A DNA stretch of 56,281 nt, taken from contig JAUGWO010000311.1 in assembly GCA_049724395.1 (NCBI GenBank), positions 1 through 56,281 on the forward strand, written 5' to 3'. Both the position numbers and the translations under genes were made by a program. This document shows positions 31,408 through 43,437 of this stretch, one piece after another. The notes under the pieces were generated by a model that saw only the letters and a list, made by a program, of their open reading frames with translations, had not been told where the DNA came from and ran no database searches. Position 1 is the stretch's first letter. The number at the start of each line of letters is the position of its first letter. This DNA is from Spongospora subterranea f. sp. subterranea. Taxonomy: Eukaryota; Endomyxa: Phytomyxea; Phytomyxea; Plasmodiophorida.

Positions 31408-32653
31408 ATGCGTGTCCTGTACTTGGTGGGACTGTTGCTTGTGGCGACCAGACCGACTCGATCTGTGACAACCGAATCTGGTTATGGTTGGGGCGAACTG
31501 CTTGACTCAGGTCAGGCCAATGCCGCCGCAAGAATTGCCTCCTCGGTATGGATGACGGAATGTCGCTCCAAAGAATCAAATTCTGAGATCATTGGTCTTT
31601 GCAGGACACCATGTCGCCGTCGCAGGAGTGGCCAATACCCCATGACAAGGCCCAAGGTTTACATTTTCCAGTCAACGAATATTTGACATTGGTGTCAAAT
31701 TTGCCGCAAGGCGATTCCTTGTTGGCGTTCAATCGTGTCGACCAGCTTGGCGAAAGTTCTTCGATGAATGTGGTCGTTCAGTTCATCTTCATATAGAGGT
31801 TCGGCTGGTTAAGTGCGTGACTCCAGCCCGGGTTCGAAAATTGACGCGTCCCATATCAGTATCGGTTCTCAACAGTTGCGCCAAGAGCGCGAGAACTTCG
31901 ATTGCCTTATTGATTTAAATCGACTTCCTATTGATTCGGAAATTTTGTCGTCAAAAGACTTTCTCGAGAATATCGTGCCCTTTAACACCAACGCCCACCA
32001 GTTTGGTGACTGTTCTTCGATGAATGTAGCCGTTCAGTTCATCTTCATTTTAAGAATCGGATTGTTAAGTGCGTTTTTAGGAATGGGACTCGAACCCGGG
32101 TTCGAAAATTGACGCGTCCCATATCAATATCGATTCTCAACATTTGAGCCAAAAGGGCGAGAACCTCGATTGGCCTATTGATCTAAATCGAATTCCTATT
32201 GATCCGGAAATATTGCCGTCAACAGACTTTCTCGAAAATCTCGTGCGCGATAACAGAAACGCCCACCAGTTTTGTGACAGTTCTTCCAGAAACTTAGCCG
32301 TTCAGTTCATGTCTAAATTGTGTTTGGGTTTGCTGAGCTCTTTTTAGGATTGGAACCCGAGCACGAGTTCCAACCGTGATGCATCCCGTATCAGTGTTGA
32401 TGGTCAACAGTCGATTGAAAGCGCAGAGGGCAACACTTTCAATTGCGGCATCGAAAATTTGTGTAATTTGAAAAACCAGCCTGTTAACGTTCGTGAGAAT
32501 TCCGTGCCGGTAAGAATTTGCCGAGAATTGGGATTACCAATATCTGCTTATGACGCACTAGGATGGAATTCCGGAGTACACTCAAAAAATGGTTCATTCT
32601 TCCGCGTTGCGTTTGAGGAAGTTATGTCCGCCATTAAACTGGGACCTGATTGA
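31408..32653 (+). CDS. predicted secreted protein with tandemly duplicated exons
   Basis: Exon 1 (31408-31545) encodes a clear signal peptide, MRVLYLVGLLLVATRPTRS. A 59-bp intron (GTATGG to TTTGCAG) leads in frame to exon 2 (31605-31775), ending GESSSMNVV. Three further exon-like units repeat with a period of about 268 bp: 31819-32031, 32081-32299 and 32348-32653. The first two encode KIDASH, then LIDLNRLPID or PIDLNRIPID, then DFLENIV or DFLENLV, and end SMNVA or RNLA. Introns between units end in TTTTTAG and start with GTTCAG. The unit at 31819 lacks that acceptor, so it may be skipped or dead. The last unit diverges and stops at 32653. The intron after exon 1 is conserved in the copy at 47968. 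No known domain is seen. Secretion and fast evolution suggest an effector or surface protein, which is inference. Confidence 0.55.
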
Positions 32654-32811
32654 GGTCAAAGACTTTGATAGCCTCTGTGTATTTTTGGTCAGAACTCCGG
32701 TTCCCCGCTCTGTCTGAGGTTTGATGATCACAAATGATATCGTCTGCTTAGGCAAAGGAGAAAAATCCAGAGCAGGGCGAGTTTCGCAGCAATGTCGCCA
32801 GGACGGAACAC

Positions 32812-33931
32812 ATGACGAAACCATTGTTTCGCGGAATGTCGGGGCAAGACACCGTTAAAGTCGGACAAAACAACATCGATGTTCCTCATCCTAGGTTATT
32901 TGCCAAGACAATTGGGACTCTGCCAAAGCTGATCCTAATTTCGAATTTTGTTTTGAAACTGGGCTCTTGCACAAGATCGCTCAGCGGTATTTGTCCTCAA
33001 GTGACTGATTGTTTCAAGCAAATCTGTATCCCCGTCCTTCAATGTCTTGTGAACTGTTGTGGCAAAGATACGAACCTGTTCCAGACACGTTGGGGCCGGC
33101 GTTTCACGCACAATCGTTTTTTGAAAGAAACGGTGTCCCGGTCCTGGATCAAATCATAACACCTGCGGTTCCCAGATGGTCAAAGCCCCTGAGTACAGGT
33201 TTTTATTCGCATTTTTTTTTCCAAAACTGATGAACATTTGTGCTTTCAGAGACAAAGACTCCGGTTTATTTCAACTCAAAGCTCTTATTGATGCTGTTTC
33301 AACGTCAAACACCGCAAAAGGCACACTTGATTTGTGTTGGAAATTCAACCAGAAATACCGATCAAGTGACCCCATCGTCAAAGAAAGTTTCCGATTATAT
33401 CATTCCCGGACCACGAAACCAATTTGGGGGTGCTTTATCCATCACTGTGGCCAAAATACAAATGAGTGGATTCGCAAATGGGGCTCTCAACTCGCACATG
33501 GGGGATTCAGCTCGCGGAATTGTAAGGGCTTGGAGTCCGTTGAATGCGGAGAGACCGCCCCACCATTTGATATTGAAGCAAGACATGAGCTTTGCAAAAA
33601 ATCAAAATCAACCCGAGACCTCCTCCCAGCGTTAACCGAAATTCTCGAACAGTATGATCATCACGTGAGTGTGACGAAAGAATCAAGTAGATGGATTCAT
33701 CCGGATTTGACTTCGTTGATCAGTAAAAGCCTTCGTCCTGTCAACAATTGTTTGCTGCGTCATTGCAAAGGAAAGGTTGAGGAATTTGTTCGGAGATGGG
33801 GAGAATTACTATATTACACCAAGTTCCGTCAAGATTGCTGTTCTGGAAAGGACACTGGTACCTGTCAATATACTCTCGCGCGTCATCCCAAGGTCAGATA
33901 TGGGTTGATTGACCTTCCAATGACTCAATAA
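32812..33931 (+). CDS. hypothetical protein built of a recurring Cys/Trp-Gly unit
   Basis: Two open stretches, 32812-33159 and about 33248-33931, contain three copies of one unit of about 100 residues. Its core is CLVNCCGKD then FQTRWGRRFTHNRF in the first; CFIHHCGQN then WIRKWGSQLAHGGF in the second; and CLLRHCKGK then FVRRWGELLYYTKF in the third. The shared pattern is C-hydrophobic-x-x-x-C, about 8 residues, aromatic-x-x-(R/K)-W-G. An intron from about 33143 (GTCCTG) to 33248 (TTTCAG) joins units 1 and 2 in frame (VSR-DKDSG). The gene ends at a stop at 33929-33931. It follows the secreted-protein gene directly and could be its continuation through an intron between about 32610 and 32800. 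I recognise no known domain. Confidence 0.5.
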
Positions 33932-34414
33932 ACAAGGTAGATGAAGTCAAATAAACCTGATGGGCTTAGGGTAGTTTCACAAGTATTTTTCATTAATCTC
34001 TTGTATTCACATAAACTTTTTTTGTAGAATTCCGTCATTTTTCCGTATAATTCCGTTGGATTCTGGCAGAGATAAAATATGTGGATTCAACACCTTGGGA
34101 TCGGCTGTGGATCACGGCTCAAGGCCTATCGTCGTTTTTTCGTCACCTCATCGAGGTTCTTTCCAAACCTCTCAGATTGACTGTTAAGGTCCACAAAAGC
34201 TTCTACAGCCTGAACAGTTGTTGGCTTTCGTTTTTTAACCATAGGCTTTCTTCTCTCATTTTTTCTTCATTTCGATTTCTTTTCATCATCAATCTCTCCA
34301 ACCTCATGTTCTTTCTGTCTTCAGTCTCATACTCGCATTCTTTTATATCAACATCGTCATTCCCAGGGGTCATCAATAATATCCTTAAACCAGGACCTAA
34401 AGAAATACTGGGAG
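33932..34414. other. stretch between the repeat-domain gene and the Gypsy element
   Basis: Low-complexity T-rich sequence. It may contain the upstream LTR or leader of the Gypsy element that follows, but no LTR pair was found. Confidence 0.3.
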
Positions 34415-37400
34415 GTGTTAAAGGATGCGAACAGCAGGGAGAATGCCAGGCCACAAAGAACAATGGTGGAGGCTACTCTTCTGCAGACGTTAGCTCTGTA
34501 TGAGCTAAAGGAAACCGGGTGTGAGCGCCAGCTCAATAAGATCCATTTGCTTGGTTCGAATCAAGGAAGTTACGTCAACGGAGGTGATGCAGGAGACTAT
34601 GTCTTCTGCCAATGCCAGAGTCATGCAGATGATGCATTTTGGACAAAGAAGGTCCAAGAGAATTCTTGTGAAGCTTTCTTCGATACCAAAGAGGGTAAGA
34701 AGGAGCAGGTCTGTATCCTTTTGAATGGGATACGACCAGAGGCACTATCAAGGATGATCAAAACGGGAGCCTTGACCAAAAAGAGAGCTGAGATTGAAGA
34801 AAATCCCAGTGCCCTTGTGGATCTTATGATGTAAAAGACAGAAATGTTTCTTGAAGTTACCCATTTCCTTCATGGAACAAAACCAGGTCGGAATGTTATA
34901 CATTCCAGGAAACTGCAACCCAAGGTGAGACAACGCCCGGCGTCAGAAAAAAACATTAAGCATAAGAGAGAAAAGTTTCTATGTTTGTGTTGCGGTTTGG
35001 AGGGACATAGTATTTCCAAGTGTCTACAAAAACTATCGAAGACAGATATGGAATCGTTGTTGGTTAAACACAAAGACAAAATCAAAGATTTTGTTTATGA
35101 ATAAAGCATACAGCGATGGATAGTATATCAGGGTTTGTCGGATTGGAGTTGCTAGCATAGAGAGCCAACAGAGCGGTGATCTTTATGTCAGGACTACGAC
35201 AGGATTCCAACGGTAGTGATTTCTACAAAGTGTCAGAAAATGCACGAACCGTCAGCTGCAGACAAACAGTTGAGTGTTAGAGTGTCGACTGCAGGAATGA
35301 TATTTCCAGGGTTATTAGACAGTGGTACCCAGTCGACAGTTATACCGATGACCATTGCGAAGAAAGCGCAGAGGCTCGATGATAAGATCGGTATAAGGAA
35401 ACTGGCAAAGGCAATTAAGTTAATATTGCCAGATAAGACAGTGGCGGAAACAACACATGAGATGTTGGCTGATCTGACCCTGTGATCATTCGGAACCGGA
35501 GATGTTTGCTGTGGGATTCACTATTAGATGAAAATTTTGCTAGGTGAAGATTTGTTGAAAGAGCTGGGGATAAATCCCAAGGATGCAGAAGACATTACGC
35601 GCCAACAATGAGGATAATTTCAGTTATTAAGATTTGTACAACGATGAAGATATTATCATTGGGGAAGATTTCCCAGAAGACAATTTGAAGTAAATGGAAG
35701 ACATGATGTCTCGTGCTATTGATAACGGATTGCCTATACAATGGCAAAGTCGACTAAGGAAGTTGATATGGAAGTATCAAACTGTTTGAAGAAGGTCGCT
35801 GGGACCTGATCCACCTGCAAATGTCACTCCTTTCGTAACGAACCTGAGGGAAGGAGTTGAACCTCTTAGGTGCAAATCCCGACGGTACAGCAAGGAACAT
35901 AGTGAGTTCCTGGCGACATTTGTCAGCCTTCTGGAGAAATATGGATTGGTTTCTGAAATTACAATTGTGAGTGGGCCTCTCCGGTTGTTGTGGTCAGAAA
36001 ACCCAGTGGTAAAGGATTACGTATGGTGGTTGATTTGCGAGAAGTCAACGCTCTATGCAAGGCAACTGCATGGCCCATGCCGTTTCTTGAATCAATAGTC
36101 AAGCATTTGGGTGGCTCCAAATATTGAATTTCTCTAGACGCTTGCAAAGGTTTCTGGATGATGCCACTTGACGCCGATTGCAAAGAAAAGTTTTCTTTTA
36201 TGACTGATCGAGGGGTTTAAACTCCAACGAGATCCAATCAGGGAGCACTGAACTCTGCCACACAGTTCCAAGCTAGAATGCATGAGATATATAGGGAACT
36301 GCTGTATCAATCATTGAATTAATATGGATTGATGACATATTGGGACACGCAGACACTCAAGAGAAGTGGTTCCAGGTGTTAGAAACGACACTTAAATTGG
36401 CACAGGAACACGATATCAAACTCAACTTAGAAGTGGGAATTGTTCCCGATTAAGGCCAAATTCTGTGGAAGAATATTTACTCCTGAGGGTGTGAGGCAGG
36501 ATCCGGCTAGTGTTGAGGCGTTAGTAAAGATGCAAAAGCCAACGACAGCGCGAGACTTGCAACAGTTTGTTATGGCTATTCAATGGATGAACAGGGCCAA
36601 TCCGGACTATAATAGAATAGTTCTGCCATTGTAGAATATCTATGAGAACGCAATGAAAGGTCAACCGAAAAGGACCAAATCGGTGGCCAAGAAAATTTCA
36701 TTGAGCGCGTTTGGCTGGAATGCAGTTCATGATGAAGCATTCAGCAGTATGAAGGCTGCGATCATTAGACGAACTCAGCTGAACTATCCTGACGAGGATA
36801 TAATTCAATGTGTGTTCACTGATGCGAGTCAACATCATAGTTCTGGTATGGTGACACTGATTCCAAATGAGGATGTTGTGAAACTGGCGTTCCATAATCA
36901 GAGACATGAACCGTTGGGATTCTGCGGACACAGATTCCAATGGATCAGAATGAACTGGTCTACGCCAGATAAGGAAGTATTCGCTATCTGGGACACAGTT
37001 AGGAAATTGGACTATCTAGTTCAATCTGCGAAACCCTTTCTACCTTTTACGGATCATAGGAATTTGACTTCCATGTATAATCCTGAAAGTGCACGAAGCA
37101 AGCTGGGGAACGCTTGGAAAGATGGGGTTTGGATCTCAGATCATTTAGATTCAACATCGAACACATACCAGGAGACATGAATGTCTGGGCTGATATGATG
37201 ACTCGATGGGGTGCTGCATTATCAATATCAGACATTCATAATGACCAAAAGGGATCTGGATGCGGTTCTAAAAGATGCAATAGGATTACAGTTAATCGTC
37301 GTACTCAAAGGAGTAATGGATCGATAACTGATGAATCTGAGCATGTTGAGAATTGGTATCGATCATGACGCTAGGATAGACCCAACTGATGCATCACTTG

Positions 37401-38831
37401 GTATCTTAAAACTTCATGGATCAATTTCGGGCTCAACCCATGAGTAAGTTGGTGTGGCCAACTGTTGATGAAGAGAACAGAGTATGTAATTGGATTCAGG
37501 GTCGAGACAGGAATTCTTTAATCTTGAATTCAGTTGTTGCTAAATCACTCAGACAAAGTGGTTATCCCAGATAAATGTGACAATTTAAAGACTAGATTGT
37601 GTGTTATTGCCCATGTTGGAGCAAATTGTGGACTTTATGGAATTAATGTAGTACTCAAACTGCTACAAGAACAATTTCATTGGATATCGATGATCGATGA
37701 TGTCACATCAATATGTAACTTGTGTTTACATTGCATTCCTACAAGAGGAGGGAAGAGAATCCCACGACCTTTTGGTGATGCATGTCATGGAACTAGACCA
37801 AATCAAGTATTGCATTTTGATTTCATGTATATAATGCCTAGAATGAAATAATCATATCGGGTGTGGAACAACATTGGACCACAGCGTATATTCACTATCC
37901 TAACGGGACAGTTGAGGTTGTGAATAAGGCACTGAAGTCTTTATTTCAAGCTCTGATTTCAGAGTTGAGGTGGAATAAAGAGAATTGGCCATGGGCCCAT
38001 GGTTGTTGAAAGCAATAGAACATGATATCAACCATCGACCAAAGATGAGACTGGGGTGGAAAGCAACAATAACGGTTCATACGGGATTAAAGAGTGATAA
38101 TCCGCTGGAACTTATCTTCAAAAAGCCTGGGTAGAACCTGGGTAGATGTCAAATGACAACAGAACAAATTGTCAGCAGTACTGAGACATTAGAGAGTGCT
38201 ATGGAACAGCTGCACAAAGAAGTTGCGGCTATTACGAGTTCTGAACGGACCCAGAATCGTAAGTTGCCAAAGACAAGGAAACCTCGGCAAAGACCAAATT
38301 TTGGTGTCGGAGATTACGTCTTATGTAGCCCTGATGTTGAGGATTCTGGACAGAAGCTCTTTCAGAGATGGAGAGGGCCATATCAGATTGTTGAGAATAA
38401 CAATGGATATGTGTTTACTGTCATGAACTTTAGTTGATAAGTCAATGCGGAAAGTTCATGGAGATAGAATCCGATTTCATGACGAATCGATGATGAATGT
38501 TACTGAGGAGTAAGATACATTTGAAGCAGAGTCTGAACGTGAAAGTAAATTCAAAATCTCAATCGCTCGTAGCATCAGTAAAATGGTTGGGATTTTCGGA
38601 GACCGAAACTTCTTGGGAGCCATTAAAGCAAGTTGCTCAGGATGCAAGGGCATTGGTCCAAGAATTCTTGATTGCAAACAAAACTCATTCTTGAGAAGTC
38701 GGATTGAGGTTTTGTTGAAGAAATTGATTTTACAGGACAAAATAATTGATGTGGTTGCTTCATCAGAATTGAAGCGTGAGGCCAAGTCATATTTCAGGCG
38801 CCGGAAACTGAGAGGCCTACGATTTGATTGA
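34415..38831 (+). mobile_element. Ty3/Gypsy chromovirus-type LTR retroelement, all coding parts present, broken
   Basis: Plus-strand parts appear in Gypsy order: gag (about 34415-34834), a CCHC zinc knuckle near 34980-35025 (CLCCGLEGHSISKC), protease with LLDSGTQSTVIP (about 35310-35480), reverse transcriptase (about 35830-36630), RNase H (about 36653-37180), integrase with an HHCC zinc region (about 37534-37850) and its downstream part to about 38440. A chromodomain-like segment follows at about 38570-38690 (VKWLGFSETETSWEPL). The chromodomain places it among chromoviruses, which target heterochromatin. The frames carry many breaks, so this is an old, inactive copy. LTRs were not located. 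Confidence 0.88.
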
Positions 38832-39624
38832 AGCAGTGTTGCGAGATTATTATGATTTTTTCGGTTTAGTGAGTGAAAGTCTTACAGTACCTTGGATGAG
38901 GATTCATGGTCTCTAACAAGATAGTCAGTGAGGACTAGATTCATATCAGAAACGATATTGATTAGGGAGAGTATAATCTACTTGTAAAAGGTTCCGTTTA
39001 CCTTTAAATATAGATGCTGCTCATGAAATGGTTGCCAATGACGATGCTGACGAACTTCAACCGATGATATTTGGCGCAAAACGCGATTTCAAATCGTGTG
39101 CGGGAATCCTCGACAGACGATTTTGACCTTACTGCTGCGGAGCGTAATACTCCAATCACAGGGTTTTAGTTTGATTTAAGACCTTATGAGATTGTGTGGT
39201 GGGCGGATGGCACACATGCCAGTTCGTTTATCAACACGATAACAATTATTCGTTGTCAGCGGCAATCTCATCGAATGGCAATGCGTTGAACATTCAGTAC
39301 ACCCAGCGTGCGATCGATGCAGCCGAGCTCCAAGGTTTTATGTTCTGGGGCTAAAAACCCTTCGAAGGAAAGGAGGCGGAGAACTTCACGCTAAGTATTC
39401 CGTTTGCAAAGAAAATGCTGCCAAGTATGGAAAAGTGAATAGTTTCCAGCAGCAAGGGGGCGTATCCCTCTGTGTCAGTTTCTGTCTTGACGGCCGCCCC
39501 AAATATATAATACGGCGATACTGAATCAGTTAAATCGTTATAAAATAATACAATCATATAAACCATTGGTATGTCGAATAGGAAAACCCTAGTTTCACAA
39601 TTGACCGCAGCTTGTTCCAGCTTC
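38832..39624. other. stretch between Gypsy and Copia remains
   Basis: No exon or repeat pair is supported. It may include the 3' LTR remains of the Gypsy element. Confidence 0.3.
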
Positions 39625-41460
39625 CTATCGTATTGTCATATTCACAAACAGGTGTGAACTGTACACGAGATCAGAGCGGAGAGGAGTGGTAAGTATCACT
39701 ATGACGTGAAGCGTGTTGTTGCTAATACGCCCTTTTCGCTGAATAGTCATCGGGGTTCCGCTGTCCCAAAATTTGTGACAGAAAGCAGATGTCGCCGAAA
39801 AGTTGGTCGGGCAGTGGCTTCTTGTCGGGCAATAGTGTATGTTGATGCGGCCTTTTTCGATTTGGTCGCGAATAAAAAAATGCTGTCGTATGTCGATATG
39901 CTTGGCTCGCGGTTTGTTTGTCTTATAGGTCTTGTAGCCATATCGTCTCTTTCGCAGCGTCGGATGCTGACATATATTCCGCCTAGGTTGTAGATAATGA
40001 GACAGAGTGTTGCTTTTTGCTCTTCCACGAGATAGTGTTTGTGTCCAGCAAGAAAATCCAGCCAGTCGTGGATTCGCAATCGACGTCGTCATTTGCGAAA
40101 TCACTGTCTGCTCAGCAAGTGATTTAGAAGGTGCCCTTCATATAATGTAAGCCGACTTGTGATGTCGTCTTCAGATACTTTACATTGCGCTGGATCGCCC
40201 TCCATAAATCCTTCGTCGGCTTGGTGACATATCGGCTGACATTGTTGACTACAAAGGCAATATCAGGCCGTGTTGCATTCGCCAAGTACATGAGACATCC
40301 AATTGCTTCTCGTATAGGATAAGCATTTTGAATCTCATATCTGTCATCTTGTTCGTAGCATTGGACATTGTTATCGTTGGCTTACAATTCTCTTGATCAA
40401 ATTGTTTCGCGACTTGTTCAGCATATTTTCGCTGGTGCAGCAATATGCCAGTGTCTGTATAACTGACTTCGATTCCTAAGAATTCGTGCAACTCTCCGAT
40501 GTGTTTCAGTTTGACGGTATTACCAAGTGTTGTAGAGATGCGTTCGATTTCAAGTTCGTCGTCGCCAGTAAATGTCGTCGACGTTGATTTATCATGATAA
40601 GTTGGTTGTTGTGACATTTAAACCAAAAAAGACATTATTCCTTCATAGTTTTTCGAATCAATGAAATCATATAGAGTATGTTGCCAAGCACATCCTGCTT
40701 GTTTCAATCAGTAGAGGGTTTTCTTGAGTAAACAGACCTTGGTCATCGAACCGCCCCCTGCTCTACAAATTTTTCAAGCTGTTCAATGTAAATAGGTGTT
40801 GGAAGGAGCGCGTTCAAGTACGCGGTTGTAAAGGCATTCTGGTATTGCTTCCAGCCTTTGGTCACTGCGATGCAGATTAGTAAGCGAAGCGATGTGTGTG
40901 CGAGTATTGAGGAGTAGGTTTCGTGATAATCGATTCCATAACTCTAAGAATAGCCTTTTTGCGACGAATCGGGCTTTGTATGTGAGTGTGTGATCATTAA
41001 TCTTCTTTTAGGTGAATATCCATCGGCCTTTGATCGTTTTCGTGTTGGTTGGCCGTTCATTAAGTGTCCAAATTTTGTTCTTTTTGTGTGCGCCATTCTT
41101 TCTCTGCGGCTATTTGCCATTGATAAGCATCTGGCCGCGTCATTGCCTCTGATTAAGTTTTCGGACAGTCGGTCAGAGTGTGATGAATTTCGAATCCGTG
41201 ATCGTCGATGATGGTCAAAGGATTTGATTCACCATTCCTATGCATCGCCTCTTGCCGTAATTCCAGGATAGCTCTTCGTCAAACTGTACGTCGCGTCTTA
41301 CGATGATCGCGTTTTAAGAATTTGCATTTTAGTGACGCGGATTGAAGTGAGTTGCGCATTGTGGATTCGATGTGTGCATATGCAATGCATCCAAATGGTC
41401 TCAAATGCTTGACATCAGGCTTGACTTTCATCCATAACTCATATGGGGTTGCCATTGTAC
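39625..41460 (-). mobile_element. Copia fragment: integrase end, reverse transcriptase and RNase H
   Basis: On the minus strand, 41460-41330 corresponds to the C-terminal integrase region, 41000-40250 to reverse transcriptase (LKHIGELHEFLGIEVSYTD at 40617-40249), and 40100-39625 to RNase H (AKHIDIRQHF). The same family phrases are seen in the Copia copy at 3264-7541, but this copy is more decayed. It is broken at many points. It meets a plus-strand Copia piece head-on at about 41460. Confidence 0.8.
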
Positions 41461-41461
41461 A

Positions 41462-42015
41462 GCAGAATACGCACCGTGCCCCAGTGTCCTCAACAGAACG
41501 GTCAAGCTGAAACTCGTATTCAGACCATCATGAGCGTGTCACACTGTGCGATGATTGAAGCGAAGGTTGACTACAATTACTGGCCATCTGCGGTTTAATA
41601 CTCAACCTACACCGTGAATCGACAACCGACTCGACGTATTCAAAGAGCAACCCCATATGAGTTATGGATGAACGTCAAGCATTTGAGACCATTTGAATGC
41701 ACTGCATATGCGCACATCGAATTTTCAATGCGCGACCCACTTCAATTCACTTCTCTAAAATGCAAATTTTTAGAATACGCACCATATCAGAAAGGCTACA
41801 TACTACGACCGTCGAACACAGCTGCGATCATCGTAAGACGAGACGCACAGTTTGAAAAAGAAACTATCCTGGAATTACGGCAAGAGGGGATGGATGTGAA
41901 TGGTGAATTAGATTCATTGACCATCATCGACGATCGATTCAAAATTCATCACATTCTGACCAACTGCCCTGAAACGTACTCAGAGACAATGACGCGGCCA
42001 GACGCTCATCAATGA
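41462..42015 (+). mobile_element. Copia fragment in opposite orientation: integrase core to C-terminus
   Basis: Plus-strand sequence encodes Copia integrase phrases, among them CPQCPQQNGQAE-like sequence near 41480 and ATPYELWMNVKHLRPFECTA (about 41650-41710), then GYILRPSN. It overlaps in content with the minus-strand fragment next to it, so two pieces of the same family sit in inverted orientation here. It is a broken remnant. Confidence 0.75.
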
Positions 42016-42583
42016 CATGCAGCCGCAGCGCAGGAAATTGGCATATTCTCCGTTCGAATGCCTCGATCGTCAGCAACGTGTGCAATACTTGAAGTTATTC
42101 TAGTTATTGCCTCTGTCGTTGTTGTGGATTTCGTACCACCTCGTTGTGATTTGGATTTTGTCCGCCTCATTTCCGTGTTCGAATTGATACAGTTTGCTTC
42201 GCCATTGGTAATGGTGTTTAGACCTGCAGTACTCTTCTCGTATCGTTCTGTTGCGAGAAGAACGTTTGTTAATCTGGTGAAGGTAACATTCTGTCTCGCG
42301 CTTATGGCAGCTTTCGCTTGCTTGTACGCCTCCGGCACGCAAAGCTGTTTCGCCAATCCGGATTTTGAACATTCTCATGTCTTGAAATTTCTCCATAAGG
42401 TTGTCGAGATACGATTTCATCGGCTGTGTGGCGTGTTTCTCGTATTTGATAAACTGAATGAGGAGGTGTGACTGCTTTGACTCTGATGGTTCGTCGTATA
42501 TGTCGTTCAGTGTGTTCCAGATTTCGCATGTTGTCTTGCATGCGACTCCTCGCTAGTACAGTGCTTGTTTTGACCTTAAGCAA
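42009..42583 (-). mobile_element. Copia gag fragment
   Basis: Minus-strand frames at 42583-42302, 42420-42100 and 42356-42009 carry Copia gag-like phrases (RLTNVLLATE and the MKSYLDNLMEKFQDMRMFKI segment) that correspond to the gag of the Copia copies at 1948-2811 and 6141-6752. It is decayed, with several breaks. Confidence 0.65.
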
Positions 42584-42599
42584 ATCTGTGCTTTTCCCT

Positions 42600-43211
42600 C
42601 GAGGTGGAGTGGTTCGAGTAACGACTGTGGACGGTTTGGGATAGTCTTGGTCCTGTACGGCTCTAACTGTGAGACATGGAACACGTCAAGGAGTTGGGAC
42701 TCTGTCGGCAGTTGCAATCGAAACGCCACTGGGTTTATAGCTCAACGACCACGAACGGTCCCAACATCCTGTGATCTAATATGTCGCATGCGTCTTGATT
42801 CCTTCCCGACGAAGGAGAACTAGATCTCCGGGTTGATAAGAAGGTTGTGCATCAAGTCGCTGATCCGCGTAGATCTCCATTTCTGAGATGGCCGTTGTAA
42901 GGATTGTCTTGAGGAACTCCCGAATTACCAGCAGATGTTTGACACGATCATCAACGCTGGGGCGTATATACAGCAGATGATAACCAGTCTGCCGAATCGT
43001 GTTGACGGTAAGATACGAATCAACGCAGGTATTGCTCCAGAACCTGGTTTACACGCTCTGTCTGACCGTCGGTTTGTGCATGACGTGAGGACGAGAGTTT
43101 GCGCTGGATCTTTAACCCATTTAAAAGAGACTTCAAAATTTGGGAAATAAACTGAGGGCCTCGGTCGCTTACGATGTCGTGGAGACCATGAAGTTTGAAC
43201 ACCTGGTCCAA
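42600..43211 (-). mobile_element. Ty3/Gypsy fragment: integrase core and C-terminal part
   Basis: The minus strand encodes [17 protein letters not shown] and [20 protein letters not shown] (43211-43020), the classic Gypsy integrase core. Further down (about 42850-42620) come YQPGDLVLLRREG-like and HVSQLEPYR-like segments typical of the integrase tail. It differs from the Gypsy element at 34415-38831. It is truncated on both sides and broken. Confidence 0.82.
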
Positions 43212-43437
43212 TAGTGTAGTAATAAAGCCAAAAGTAATATAGTAATGAAAACATTACCAGGATTATAGGCCATGACCACATTTGAACTACTATTACTACT
43301 AACGACGAACCATGAACAACCACATCCTTGATATCGAACTGACCTGGACCTACTCAAGGACCATGTCGACATCCTTGACATTACAGTCATGGAAGGCGCA
43401 CCCCATATAGCAATCCAAACGCGACACAACCAAAACA

